A stretch of DNA of 64,000 nucleotides from positions 9,532,392-9,596,391 of the forward strand of contig NC_092281.1 of assembly GCF_036320965.1 (NCBI RefSeq), given 5' to 3'. The notes beneath the pieces are model-generated. The model had not been told where the DNA came from and did not search any database. It worked only from the letters and a program-made list of their open reading frames with translations. The translations under genes were made by a program, and so were the position numbers. Shown here in pieces: positions 21,291-36,740 of the stretch. This DNA comes from Panulirus ornatus. Its lineage: Eukaryota > Arthropoda > Malacostraca > Decapoda > Palinuridae. The stretch's first letter is position 1; every line of letters starts with the position of its first letter.

Positions 21291-21572
21291 ATGTTTACTT
21301 TCTTTATAACTCATGTTAGATAAATCTAATAATGAGCTATTTTACATACCAGCTAAGCAGTTCAAATGCCAAGTCACACCATTCTCACTTGGTGCTGTAG
21401 ATCTCCCTTCTTTAATAGCATATAGTGATTCATTTTTTGTGATAACTACTTATGTTACTAAACAGGTATTCAAAGTTGGTATGAATTCTCTTCTTTCATT
21501 CTGCCACCTATTTAAAGCTTCCCTTGTACTGAGGCAGGGAGGTGATACTAGCAGATGTTGTGCAATTACCTA

Positions 21573-21860
21573 TCAGTTTATTATCTTCTTCCTCTGGATC
21601 TTTTTTTCTCTGATTCTGTTAATGTCTTGCCATATGTCTTTAAGGTTTTTACTGTTCCCAATTTGCTTTGCAAAGTGTTTCAAGTATTTCTCCCTTGCCT
21701 CTTTCCTCACCCACCCACATGTTTTGGCTACTTCTAATAGAATTGCCTTATCTACTCTCCTAGCCCACTTCTTATGTGCTGCTGTTAACATTTGTGTCCA
21801 CCCTTTTAGCATTTTGTCATTATTATGATAGTTTTTCTTAGCACTGTATCTTCTTCTCAA
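21573..21860 (-). pseudogene. EN-RT linker of the minus-strand LINE
   Basis: The 95-residue open frame is Lys/Arg-rich and helical-looking (KKWARRVDKAILLEVAKTCG, KEAREKYLKHFAKQIG, KDIWQDINRIREKK). It sits between endonuclease and RT, where I-like elements carry such a linker. Confidence 0.65.
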
Positions 21861-22029
21861 TTTCCTCCCTCTCTGTTGACTATATTAGATTTCGTTCCAT
21901 TTCTCTGAATGAATCTAAAAAGCTATCAGAATGGTGGGCTTTATTTTCTGTACGACAACCCTATATTTTGAAAAAACAAATCTGTGTTATCCTTATTTAG
22001 TTTTAACTTCTTTCTTTTATATTTAACCT

Positions 22030-22660
22030 GTCTCTATCTTAATGGTAGATGAATATGTAGAGCAAAATGGTCACTGACTAACTCCCCTAGTACCTCACAT
22101 TCTCCCTGAGCCCCCTGACTGCTTATCATACAAGCGTAATCTAACCTTCCTCCCTTAACATGAGTCACTTCCATATTGCCTAACAAGTATGCATCTGGAT
22201 GAACTTGCAAAAATTGAAAGAATCTGGTACCATTGCTATTAACTCCTCATATTGTTTCCAGTCTTGGACATCGAGCATTAAAATCTACAGCTAGAGTCAA
22301 CCCCAAGAACATTCAGTCTGGTAAGGAATTGAGGTCAAAACATCCCCCAGATATATACACATTTACTATGTTCAACTCTCCTCTTAAATATACCTTTTCC
22401 AAATGCATTCTATTTTTTGTACTTGGGTTTCAATTAGTTCCAAAGATATAATATTTTTAATGCATGTTGAAACCCTCTTATATGTTTATCCGAATAGGGA
22501 TGGAATCCCTTACATCCATTCAGTTTACGTTGATTGCCTTCCCTGTCCTAACTTCTTGAATGATAATTGTGTCAACATTATTTTCAAGAGTAAAATTGTG
22601 TACATCTGTGACTCTGTTTCATAAACCATTAACATTCCAAGGCAATAATTTTAAACTTAC
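22030..22660 (-). pseudogene. Apurinic-type endonuclease of the minus-strand LINE
   Basis: Translation gives LPWNVNGL near 22650 and DTIIIQEVRTG near 22560 (the metal-binding QE). Further along come LAVDFNARCPRLETI near 22250-22290 (GDFNAxH motif) and LDYACMISSQ...LGELVSDHFALHIHL near 22040-22150 (SDH motif). All four hallmark blocks are in order but interrupted by stops. Confidence 0.82.
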
Positions 22661-22859
22661 TGGATCCATTACTTATGTTTACATGATTTTTATCTTTCAC
22701 AAGCAGATTTTTGAGTAATGCCCACTCCTGCATGGTCACCTATTTCATTCCTTACCTTTGATGATTTTTGGCAGTTGAATTTTTCAGACTTTGATTGATT
22801 TGTGCCGGTAGTGCAAAAGGATTACAGGGGTCACAAAGGGTCTTAGTCAGACCCCATTG

Positions 22860-23135
22860 GGTTGATATTTCATAAAATGTTACATTTCGTATTTCATTAC
22901 AAACATTACACTGTTTCATATGGCAAGTTTTACCGACTAGATTAAAAAAGTGGATACAAACTTAAAATTACGGGAATCTTGTTTTTAACAACTAGGTTTT
23001 GTGACATTTCTTGCGATGTTTTTTTAGATCTATTTCTAAAAGGCTTTATTTTTTCACATTCTAAGACATTGTGTTCTAGTTTGTGTCCAGATCTTTGACC
23101 ACAAACTTTACAATTCTTATGGTTGACATCTCAGA
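22860..23135 (-). pseudogene. Cysteine-rich LINE segment
   Basis: HKNCKVCGQRSGHKLEHNVL then ECEKIKPF (about 23045-23130) is a CxxC...H...C segment usually found at the end of I-like pol proteins. In another frame (about 22860-22940) CHMKQCNVCNEIRN and CDPCNPF add further CxxC pairs. Its place before the endonuclease is unexpected. It may be the 3' end of another element or part of the gag ORF. Confidence 0.5.
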
Positions 23136-23338
23136 CCAAAGCACCAGTGCCATGCATTACTAGGGATTGCTGCCTCCACAACATGCATATTCTGCTGTCT
23201 AGTCACTGGTGTCCCAAAGTGACTTTCTACGGTGTTCATTGAAGAATTCTGTTGTTGGTCATTTCTCAGACGTGGTCTCATTTCACGTACAAATTATCCA
23301 ACATTGTAAGGGTTTCCCACAATTGCAACAACATGGTT

Positions 23339-23638
23339 TCACCTCTTCCGCTTAATCTTGTCCCTGCAAATGATGGATTCGTGTCTCTTGCTGCAAAATC
23401 TGCAGCCTGGGTCCTGCTGACAACTCCAGGCCTTGCATCCCCATCTACAACACCTCAGACACATTATGGGTTCCTCAACATATGGTGCTACTTTCCTGTA
23501 CCCAGTTTCACTGATGAAAACTTTCTCTGGAGCCTCTCCTCTCATTAGAGCAATGATTTGACTTCTCACTTCGCCCCTTACAGAGTGCCTCATAGTCCAA
23601 ACAAGTCTCTTTTCATCCAATAGAAATTCTGGATCCAA
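23339..23638 (-). pseudogene. Gag-like ORF1 fragment with zinc knuckles
   Basis: A 99-residue frame containing IMCLRCCRWGCKAWSCQQDP followed by GCRFCSKRHESIICRDKIK. These are two Cys-rich knuckles like those ending ORF1 of I/Jockey LINEs. The N-terminal half (LLDEKRLVWTMRHSVRGEVR) may be the gag core. Downstream MRPRLRND is in frame after stops. Confidence 0.7.
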
Positions 23639-23640
23639 TA

Positions 23641-25597
23641 TAATTGGGTTTCTATTCCATTGTACCAGTAGTCATCAACGTCATCACAGCCTCAGTGGTC
23701 CTCGTCACCACAGCCTCAGTGGTCCTGACTTTAAGGTAAACGCTTATGTCTCCTCTTTCAACAGGGGCTCAAAAGTGCGATGCTGCAGTCCGAATTGTAC
23801 AGCCCGTTTTGATGTCTCAAGGAAGGTCAGTGTGCATGAATGTGGGAAAATCAGTCTTTTTCTAGCAGGGCTAACTTCTCCATGTGGGTGTTCAGGCTAA
23901 CGTGATTTATCTGTCACATTTTGCTCTGTTCTTCCTCTGTTTTCCAGTACCCTTTTTTTTTGTTATCATTATCTTTATCTTTTCTGTACTATACCAGTCT
24001 TCCTCCATTTTTAAGTCTCTTTTCGTGTCTTTCTTCTTCACTTTTGCTAGATTTCTCCTGTGTATTCGCCTCCCTCATCCTATTACTCCTAACTTTCTTG
24101 TCAGGTTCCTCTTGTGCCAGCATCATTTCCTCACCTCGTGACTCTCCTTGCAATTCGTCCTCCAGATTGGACTCGTTCTTGCTTTATTCACGGTCTTGAA
24201 GAACTTCATCGTATAGCTCCTATTCATCGTACCTTTATGGCAGTTTATCAGGCGATAGTTCATTTTCCATGAAGCAATGTGGACAGTCTCTCAACACACA
24301 ATCGGGTTTCGTTCAGCCTGAATTGGGACACACCATTGACGTCAAAATGACGTCACTCCTATCAATTGGCCTGAGGTCACGGCTTGCCCAAGGCCAGCCA
24401 AGTATGGTACTGAGTCCCCTAGATGTCCTGGGTTTCCGGGCTGTCCTTTTGGTCTGCTCAGAACAGCTAAGTCCCCAACACCAGAGTTGCTTGATGGTGC
24501 TTGACTTATCCTTAGGGATCTTATGCACGAGTAATTATGTTTCTTAGTACCTCAGACAACCAAGTGGCCTTGAAAAAAAAAGTATCCAAAATATGGGTAC
24601 TAAGCACTCACAGCCTCTGTGTTTACCAGCGCTCGTAGTGCCACCTTATCGTTATCTGGGAAAGCTGAAGACATGCAAGTGGAAAGACTTTGTTGACATT
24701 TATTTTTTGTTCAAAATGAAAAAAGGAAAATCGTCGAATAATGAAAAAGATCCACACGAAACTTGTTACTTTACTGAACAGATCCTGAAGGACATCCCAG
24801 AATCCGTCTCCCTCTTTCGAGGATGGGAAAGGAAAATAGATTGACTCCTGCTCAAACATAATGGAAAGATATATCCATCACACCATAAGCTACGCTTCCA
24901 CCCACTAGATGGCACTCACATCCTTGGCCGTCACAGCGTCGTCATTAGTTAGTTGCCGCTCTGGAAGGGAAAAAAAATGTCTTTGGTTCCAGACCATTGG
25001 TTACTCTTTCATCTGTTAGATGACCCTAGTTACTCTTTCATTTACTAGATGATCCACTCACCTCACCACCTGGATCATTACAGAGACATCTCCAGTGAAC
25101 CGCTGTGGAAAACTTATCACTTTTCCCAGCCCACACGTACCGTTTCACCCACCAGATGACACTCGCAGCCTGAAATATCACTAAGAGATGCCATTCTGGA
25201 AAACGTATCACCCATAAGCGCGGGAAAGAACCTCAGGGTTGCCAGCCTCACTATCAAGACCGAGACACTGAACTCCAAATGGCTGGGAATAAACAAAGAG
25301 ATGTAAGTTTTTTTTTTCTTTTTTTCGAGGGGGCGACCAGGCCATTGTGGGGCGTCGTAATTTTGGTATGAACGAAGCTGTTGGGAGTCTCCAAAACGCG
25401 AGCGAATGTGAATATTGTGTTTGTTTTCCACCAGCTCTGGGGGGGGGCTTTGAGCTGGTGCTGACTGAGGATAAACACAGAGCAGAGTATCTGGAAGTCT
25501 GGGATATGACGACGTTCTGAATCCATGGGGGAAAAAAAAAAAGGGATGAGGAGATATGCAAATTTAAAAAGGTAAATGAAATAGGTATGCGTATGTA

Positions 25598-25600
<3 letters not shown>
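23641..25600. other. Non-coding stretch
   Basis: A short duplication of CACAGCCTCAGTGGTCCT lies at about 23684-23725. A loose duplication of GTTACTCTTTCAT...AGATGA lies at about 24999-25055. Frames at 23884-24141, 24269-24547 and 24593-24844 have no recognisable domain. Confidence 0.5.
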
Positions 25601-25640
<40 letters not shown>

Positions 25641-25681
25641 TAGGGCACACATATATATGCACACACACACACACACACACA
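25601..25681. repeat. (CA)n microsatellites
   Basis: (CA)n at 25601-25639, then an ATATAT spacer and (CA)n at 25660-25681. Confidence 0.97.
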
Positions 25682-25774
25682 GGGCCATTTTCATCGGCAA
25701 ACTGGCCGTTACAGGGTCGTGTTATGGTCCCGAATAATGAGAAAAATTACGCTTCGGCATCGCGAGCTGCAGTG

Positions 25775-26042
25775 ACTACATGGAATACCAGTGGATAATG
25801 CACTGCTAAAGGCTCGGTCTACCACTGGATAATGCACTGATAGATGGTTGGTCTGCTGGATGAAGCACTGCTAGATAGCTAGTTTACCACTTGAAAATGC
25901 TATGATAGATAGCTGTTCTACCACTGGAATATTCACTGCTAGACAGCTGGTCTATCAGTGAAAAAACAACCAGTAGACAGCTGATCTTCCACTGAAAAAT
26001 GCACTGCAAGACAGCTGGTCTACTACTAGAAAACGCACCATC
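25775..26042. repeat. Minisatellite, ~42 bp period, about 6 copies
   Basis: The recurring core is CTACCACTGGATAATGCACT, GCTAGATAGCTGGT. Copies run from about 25787 to 26040 with 70-85% similarity. Confidence 0.85.
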
Positions 26043-26067
26043 CTGGGCTTCGTGTGTAGAGATATAG

Positions 26068-26068
26068 G

Positions 26069-26154
<86 letters not shown>
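26068..26154. repeat. Compound (GATA)n(GA)n microsatellite
   Basis: About 8 GATA units pass directly into about 27 GA units. Confidence 0.97.
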
Positions 26155-26158
<4 letters not shown>

Positions 26159-26474
26159 TCCAAGATAGAATTCAAATGAGTGAATGTGTCTGTCTTATTC
26201 AGTTGTTGTAGGCAGAGGGGAAAACGCATACAAACTGGGGAAAAGATTAAGTTAATCTTCTTCGTGCTGAAGATAGACGATAAGAGATATAAGATAGGAA
26301 TCAACTGCTATGGAAAATTGTACATATTTTCCTCCTTTTTTCTGTGTTTGTTAAGGTAAGAGGAGATCCAGTCTACATAAATGCATAGCCATTTTGAAGC
26401 GGGAACTCAAAATTTTGACCCGTCCATCTATTAAAATGGAAGAAAATACATAATCACAAATGTGTGGTTCTGGA

Positions 26475-26476
<2 letters not shown>

Positions 26477-26547
<71 letters not shown>
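26477..26547. repeat. (TA)n microsatellite
   Basis: About 35 TA units. Confidence 0.98.
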
Positions 26548-26549
<2 letters not shown>

Positions 26550-27349
26550 GCAAGTGTGAAAATATTGAATTGCCTCCTTATGTCTCCCTTTTCTGTATAT
26601 ATTTTGCTCTTTTTTCTTAAAGTTTATCGTAGGATCCTTTTTTGATAAAGTCTTCCATTCATGTCCCGAGTCTCTAATATAGAGCTTTTTTCCATTAATG
26701 AAATTAAAAAAAGAAAGTAACTGGGATTTATTATATACTGGGGTTTTTAACTGAGTGTCGTTATATATACTAGCTCGTTTTAAATGTATGTGTCTCTTGT
26801 TTCAGGAATTGGTTTAGGAAGACGTATTTTCCGTATCTTTCGTCCCGTATATTGCTGTACCATTCGGTCTTCGTGGTCGTCCCCCACTTGCCGCTCTGTT
26901 GAAGAACGCGTCAATACACCTCATCCTACGTGGCTGCTTAAACTCGAAATTTCATCTGCATTCCTGTGGAGGAAAGGGGGAGGGGGGAATGATTCCCTTC
27001 CTCCACTGGGAAATACACTTTCACCAGATGTGCAAAGCAGGCCACGGCAGGTGTAAATATCCCGCCAATATCGCGCAAACTTCTCAAATTATATCGTCGA
27101 AATTGGCAATAGAACGCCACTCCTGGCTACGTAAGACTCGCTAAATTAGCCCCTGCGGGTGAGACTCTCCTCGTGGACTCGTAAGTTTGACTGCCAGGGA
27201 AGTTCCCGAGTTCCTATATCGGAAAAATGCAATACAGACTTACAGCGGGGGAGAAGAACGTGTCTGGGAGGTCTCTTTCTTATACCCCGAGAAATAGCGA
27301 CTCTCATTGGACTCTTTCTTACAGGCATGATTATGAATTTTCACTCATT
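26548..27349. other. Non-coding stretch
   Basis: No gene seen. Short overlapping frames on both strands at 26784-27410 have no recognisable content. Confidence 0.45.
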
Positions 27350-27645
27350 AGATTATGCAGCAAGTCCATTTTCTCTTATAGTAATCTGTAGAACTACATT
27401 TTGTATATAGCAATCTTCAGAGCTACGTTTTCTTTGATAGTAGTCTTCAGAAGTACATTTTCTCATATAGTAATCTTTAGAATACATTTTTAGTTATCTT
27501 CAGAACTACGTTTTCTCTTATAGTAATCTTCAGAACTACGTTTGAATGGATATCTATATATTAATGATATGCAGAACTACGTTTTCTCTTATAGTAATCT
27601 TCAGAACTACGTTTGAATGGATATCTATATATTAATGATATGTAA
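27350..27645. repeat. Minisatellite, ~33 bp period, ending in a 71 bp duplication
   Basis: The unit is like TTCTCTTATAGTAATCTTCA then GAACTACGT, in about 7 copies. The last part is a 71 bp direct repeat (27501-27571 and 27572-27642) that includes GAATGGATATCTATATATTA, so a multi-unit block duplicated recently. Confidence 0.9.
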
Positions 27646-28880
27646 CGAATATCCTTGCACTATGCTCAAGAACGTGTAATAAATGTTTCAGTTTTATGTC
27701 ATAAAATTCCGTAATTACATCTTTGATTAAAGTAATTAGTTAGATTTTTTTGAGAGCCACCCTAATGTTTTAATCAAGTTTTTTTTTGGTTATTATTATT
27801 TTCCAGACTTATTGAATATTCAAAGTTCCTGATGATGTCAAGACATCTAAGTTGAAACGTATATTACAGACTCAAATTGATACAATCGATCAACATCTAA
27901 TATTGAATATCAACAGAATTTCGAAAGTCGCTTCCTTAGAAAAGAATCATAGGTTGTAATCAGAAACTTCAATTATGTACGAAAAATAGATAATGAATTG
28001 AACTTAAATATTATAAAGAATTAAATCAGCATCGATTCTCGCGACGCCATCCAACCCGGAATCGAACGAATGATCCTTTCACACCCACACTAGAGATAGT
28101 ACAAATTGGTAGAATTTATTCACTTAGTCTTTTTATTACTTCATCCTTCTGTGGACCGATAGGAAATGGGGCCATAGACCACGGGTTAAGGAGCCATGAA
28201 TTTGGGAATTTGAATATTGTCCTCGTACTGATATCATTAATAATATTATTTAGGTGAATTGTTAGACCAAGTTCGCTGAAGAATTTAATGAAAAGTCTCG
28301 AATGTATTTCCTAATTAAAACTATAAAGTAAGCTGTGCTATTAAAGCCATATATTAAAATCTAACTCTTCCTTAATCTGTAAAGGATTTGGTAAAATTGG
28401 TTAAGCAATGGCAGTAATTAAGCTGGGGGAAAAGAGAGCATACGTGACATGAGAATTACAGCGGAATACGTGCGCATAGATGGCGATTTTTTTTTTTTTC
28501 AGCATCGCGGTGATTGACTGGTTGGGGAAGTACTACTTAAACCCTTATCAGCGATGGATGAATGGAGTTGAAGTTGCAGAGGAAAGAGTATATGTAGATC
28601 AGATTTTTGCAAGTCGGTAAATTGCGAAGGAGTAACTAGAGGAAAGGTTGATGCTGTATAAGGACACCGTAGTTGTGAAAAAAAAAAAGACTTAAAGGTA
28701 TTCAGATAAGGACTTTAGAAGGTTCTGACTCTATCTAGTCATATCATTGTGGGAATAGATAGCGGGAGGAACAGATGGCAGGAGAACTGTTGGTCCATAA
28801 TGAGGTTATCTGTTCGACAGATGTTATTTTTTGTTTTGTTTACTGTTGCATTATGGGATAATTTATTTAGTTTATTTCAT
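27646..28880. other. AT-rich non-coding stretch
   Basis: No gene seen. A B-box-like GTTCGATTCC on the minus strand near 28059-28068 has no matching A box. Confidence 0.5.
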
Positions 28881-28890
28881 GCGCGCGCGC

Positions 28891-28936
<46 letters not shown>
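28881..28936. repeat. Compound (GC)n(GT)n microsatellite
   Basis: Alternating GC passes into about 22 GT units. Confidence 0.97.
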
Positions 28937-28938
<2 letters not shown>

Positions 28939-29429
28939 TGGTAGCTGTAGTAAGTAAGGCAGAAATGGATGGTATCATCAGCTGTTGGCAGAGTGTGTAC
29001 AGCCTGACAACATACCCCATATATTGGTCCCCCCCATCACAGACCTTTTCCCTTGCTTCGCCTGTCACCCTTTGAGAGCCTTTCCATGTAAGGGCGAAAT
29101 TGTTTTCCCCCCTTTTTCTATCCTGGGAAATCCATATTGATTTCGCGGGGTTATGGGTGGAAGAACAGATGGTTGCATTTTCTTTTATCACGTAAAGATC
29201 AGCAGTGACTTAGGGAACTATTCTTTCTGAAGCATATATCAATAAACCAGGGTCAGTACCAAATATGCATAAGCTTTCGGTAACATATTCAAAAAGCTTT
29301 TGGTATCAGGTACACCACTGTTTTCCAACCTCTTCCTGGCCAAGGGAACCCTGCAAGGAAGACAAAATGATTTCTGGAACCCATGATCTTCCTCGTAATA
29401 CTTTCTGGAACCCACAGTCTTCCTCACCG

Positions 29430-29431
<2 letters not shown>

Positions 29432-29515
<84 letters not shown>
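29432..29515. repeat. (TC)n microsatellite
   Basis: About 42 TC units. Confidence 0.98.
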
Positions 29516-29518
<3 letters not shown>

Positions 29519-29625
29519 TCTTTCTCAAGCAAAACTTCGTGGTTTCATAGGCAGTTCTTTGGCAACCATTAGGTAAGCTCAGTTTAAAGGAGCTCCATTT
29601 GTAAACCATGAGATGCTGGACTTCA

Positions 29626-29633
<8 letters not shown>

Positions 29634-29715
<82 letters not shown>
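29634..29715. repeat. (TA)n microsatellite
   Basis: About 41 TA units preceded by CACACACA. Confidence 0.98.
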
Positions 29716-30888
<1,173 letters not shown>

Positions 30889-31447
30889 CATGAATTTATC
30901 CACTTCATAAATGGGAAAGAAAACAGAATGAGAGAATCATGGTGGAAAGGACAGGTGACATAGTGAACCAACCCTTCTTTCGTATTCAGAAGTTTGGTAA
31001 CGAACATAACATAGAGATCTCACGATTATCAGTGAACAGAGAATTCAGGTAAACCACATTCAGTTTACACTTGGAAGGTCCAAAAGGTGTGTATTCTCGC
31101 TTCCTTTCGTACAACGCCTGAGTTCCAGACACAAGACCAGGTCTCCGTTTTTTCTTTTTCTTCCAGTTCAGTGGGAGTGTTTTATGAAATAAAACACCTT
31201 GGTTGTTGTCTGGTTGCGGCAGGTTGGTGTGCCAAGACCCAGGCAAATGGTAAACAAGGTGTTCCTTCAGGAGCGTCATTTACTGAGCTGGAAAGACTGG
31301 CCTCATGGCGGAGGCTATCCTGGGAAAACAACGAGACGTTGTCTGGTATTATTATTTTTTTTTTCGAGGGTATTTTTCTGTTTTGTTAGTGTGTGCGCGT
31401 GTTTCGGGGGATTTTCCGTGGTCTTCATAGAAGGGGGGAGAGGAATA

Positions 31448-31449
<2 letters not shown>

Positions 31450-31512
<63 letters not shown>
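31450..31512. repeat. (TC)n microsatellite
   Basis: About 31 TC units. Confidence 0.98.
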
Positions 31513-31515
<3 letters not shown>

Positions 31516-31617
31516 GGCAAGAGTCCTTGAAAAACGATACAGCTCGGGAGCGGTCACACAGACAAGCTTTGAAAGCCTAACCCTGTCGACGACTACAGGA
31601 AGAAAGAGTTTTTCCTC

Positions 31618-31618
<1 letters not shown>

Positions 31619-31672
<54 letters not shown>
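31619..31672. repeat. (TG)n microsatellite
   Basis: About 27 TG units. Confidence 0.98.
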
Positions 31673-31675
<3 letters not shown>

Positions 31676-31770
31676 ATTCTTTTCCATTTCGTTATTTGTA
31701 TATACACTTTGTAACATAGAAATAGTTATCACATACAGTAACGACATAACTGAGCATGAACTTAGAAAAG

Positions 31771-31810
31771 GATTATTATTATTTTTATTATTATTATTAT
31801 TATTATTATA

Positions 31811-31853
<43 letters not shown>

Positions 31854-31888
31854 GTAGTAGTAGTAGTAGTATTAGTAGTAGTAGTAAT
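31771..31888. repeat. Compound (ATT)n(AGT)n microsatellite
   Basis: About 27 ATT-type units followed by about 11 AGT-type units. Confidence 0.97.
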
Positions 31889-31929
31889 ATCATTAAGGAA
31901 GTTGAATGAGTAGGAAATTATTGGTTAAG

Positions 31930-32385
31930 AGGGAGGTGTGGTAAAGAAAATAATGTATATGGCTGAAAAAGCTGAAGCGGAATTGCTGAAGTGTAAACAT
32001 ATGGAGAGAATAAACAAGGAGGATATATAAGTAAGAAGTGGAACGAAGAAAGAGAAGAGGGGGACCAAATTAGAGGTAGAAGGGATAGAGTGAATACGAT
32101 TTTGAGTGCACGGAGTCTGAACAAGTAGGAGGATGAAAGGCGTGGATGAGGTGGAGTGAATTGGAACGATGTGGTATACAGGGAGCGGCGTGCTGTCAAG
32201 AGACTGATTCAGAGCATGTAAAGCAGCTGGGGGAAACCACAGAGAGGTCTGTGGGGCCAGGTTGTGGTTAGGAGGTGTAGTTTCGGTGCATTACACATGG
32301 CAGCTAGAGAATGGATGCGAGGAAATGAGGCCTTTTCTTCATTTGTTCCCGGCGTTACCTTGCTAACACTAACGAAAGAGAGTAT
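31930..32385 (+). mobile_element. RTE-like LINE 3' end, decayed (copy C)
   Basis: Follows the ORF end and tail of copies A and B. Matching blocks are GAAGAGGGGGACCAAATTAG, GTGGTATACAGGGAGCGGCG, TGCTGTCAAGAGACTGATTC and AGCATGTAAAGCAGCTGGGG. It keeps an extra tail segment (GTGCATTACACATGGCAGCT and the degenerate GCGTTACCTTGCTAACACTA) missing from A and B. The coding part is heavily mutated. Confidence 0.75.
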
Positions 32386-32470
32386 CATTATCATCAAGAA
32401 TATGCATGAAACAAAGAAAACAATGTCATTACCGTTATTAACTTTATCAGTTTCATCATTATACGCAGGC

Positions 32471-32485
32471 ATACACACACACACG

Positions 32486-32554
<69 letters not shown>
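32471..32554. repeat. Compound (AC)n(AG)n microsatellite
   Basis: About 13 AC units, then about 29 AG units. Confidence 0.97.
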
Positions 32555-32558
<4 letters not shown>

Positions 32559-32999
32559 AATAATAACTGTTCCTGAACATGATGTTAACAGTGGCAATTA
32601 CCAGTATGATCGATCCTGGGCAATATCGGAGGCTGGCTGTCCCACCATCACCGCCTCCTGATGGGACATTTTGGACCCATTGTCTTTTGTGGTTCGTGTT
32701 CATCGTCCCGAGGGAACTTTTGTGTTGTGTATGTGTGTGTTGTGTGTTGTGTGTGTGTGTGTGTCGGTGTGGTTCCATGTAGGATCTTTGTCACAAGTGC
32801 TTTTTTGGCCTGGGGTAAATAACAATAATGGTGTGAGTTCGTTACAAGTTGGTGTGTGAACTTGCCTCGTTTGGCCAGATGCTCTGGGTTGGGGGAACGA
32901 TGCCTATCCGTGTATCTTAAGATTGGCACTAAATGCAAAGTTACCGGCAAACTTGAGGCCAGAGCTCTATTGAATGGTCTCCTCTCAGTGGGAGGGTCG

Positions 33000-33089
33000 C
33001 TGAGCACCCTGGTAGTACGCGGGGAGGTTGGTGGATGGGGAACAATGGTCAGTAACGCTATAACCACTACACCACGGAGGCCCCTGGTG

Positions 33090-33091
<2 letters not shown>
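33000..33091 (-). mobile_element. tRNA-derived SINE head
   Basis: On the minus strand GGGGCCTCCGTGGTGTAGTG then GTTATAGCGTTACTGACCAT resembles the 5' half of a tRNA with its A box (TGTAGTGGTTA...). The same sequence recurs at 62.3 kb and its second part at 38.8 kb. No convincing B box follows, so this copy is partial. It abuts the (TG)n array at 33092. Confidence 0.55.

Positions 33092-33143
<52 letters not shown>
33092..33143. repeat. (TG)n microsatellite
   Basis: About 26 TG units. Confidence 0.98.
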
Positions 33144-35812
<2,669 letters not shown>

Positions 35813-36054
35813 GATTACCGAATATTATCTCTCACAGTCAAAAGATTGTGATATGATCAAAGCCTTTAGCACTCTGCCAAAAGAAGTATCAAACTCCTTT
35901 AGGAAAAGGGAAGTCCTGTTTGAGAGGTAAGGAGGCTAAGCGTTTCTTGTGACACGCTCCGTCGAACCTCCTGGGAGGCATATGATCCTCTCCTGCAAAA
36001 TCTTGTACGTCAGTTGGTCAGTTTCCCAACCTCTCACCACCCACCCTAACCTCC

Positions 36055-36300
36055 ATTCAAGCCGGGAGCAGACGAAGAAAGGCCACGTTCGCCCACGTCC
36101 ATTCTGTAGCTGTTATGTTTAGCGCACTGAAACCACAGCTTTCTACCTACAACCAAGCCCAACAGACCTTTCATGGCTTACCCCGGACGTTTCACATGCT
36201 GTGGTTCAGTCTACTAACAGCACATCGACCCTTGTATACCACACCGTTCCAATCTCACTTTATCCAGCTGAGGGAGCCTTTCACAACTTTATACCTTCCT
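36055..36300 (-). mobile_element. RTE-like LINE 3' end, decayed (copy D)
   Basis: On the plus strand it reads as the reverse complement of the LINE tail and ORF end: CATGGCTTACCCCGGACGTT, TCACATGCTGTGGTTCAGTC, AACAGCACATCGACCCTTGT and ATACCACACCGTTCC, matching copies A-C in order. The upstream part (GCAGACGAAGAAAGGCC, CACTGAAACCACAGC) matches the extra tail segment kept in copy C. The plus-strand frame 36115-36459 is antisense to it and not a gene. Confidence 0.75.
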
Positions 36301-36740
36301 TCTAGCCAAAGTTCCATCATTACTGCCTTCCTCCCACAACCTTCTTGGACACGAGTAAAAACGATGGTCCAGTTTCTTTTATGCCGGTTCTTGAACCGAG
36401 CCGTCTACATCCCACGGAAAGACTCGCTTGGGTTACACAACTCGCTTGCGGACCAGTGACCTCCCCAACGATAACCGAACCCTCGTCTGTTAACACCGAG
36501 CGTCCATGTCCGCCTGTCTTTCCACCCAGCTGATTTGATCTAGAATGACGATTAGACTCGGTGATATTTAGAAAACCAGAAATTATGTTATCAGTAACAG
36601 TGACTCTAGGCTTTGCTTCTCTGTTGACCAAATGCTACCTTAAATTCTACCCTATGGGAGGCGAAAGAAAATAGTCCAGTCTTTCATTCTTTGACGGAGG
36701 TCCTCCTCTTCATTATTCTTCCCTTGTCCAACTTTTCTCT

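Larger units (their letters stand above)
19960..23640 (-). mobile_element. Decayed I/Jockey-like LINE, minus strand
   Basis: On the minus strand the order is gag-like zinc-knuckle ORF (23638-23339), a Cys/His segment (about 23135-22860), endonuclease (22660-22030), linker (21860-21573), reverse transcriptase (21260-20425) and RNase H (20130-19960). That is nearly a whole element of about 3.7 kb, with stops and frameshifts throughout. It is tail-to-tail with the plus-strand element at 16.6-19.66 kb and of the same general clade. Confidence 0.8.

Noticed and set aside
36115..36459. 114-codon plus-strand frame
   Set aside because: It is antisense to a decayed RTE-like LINE 3' end.
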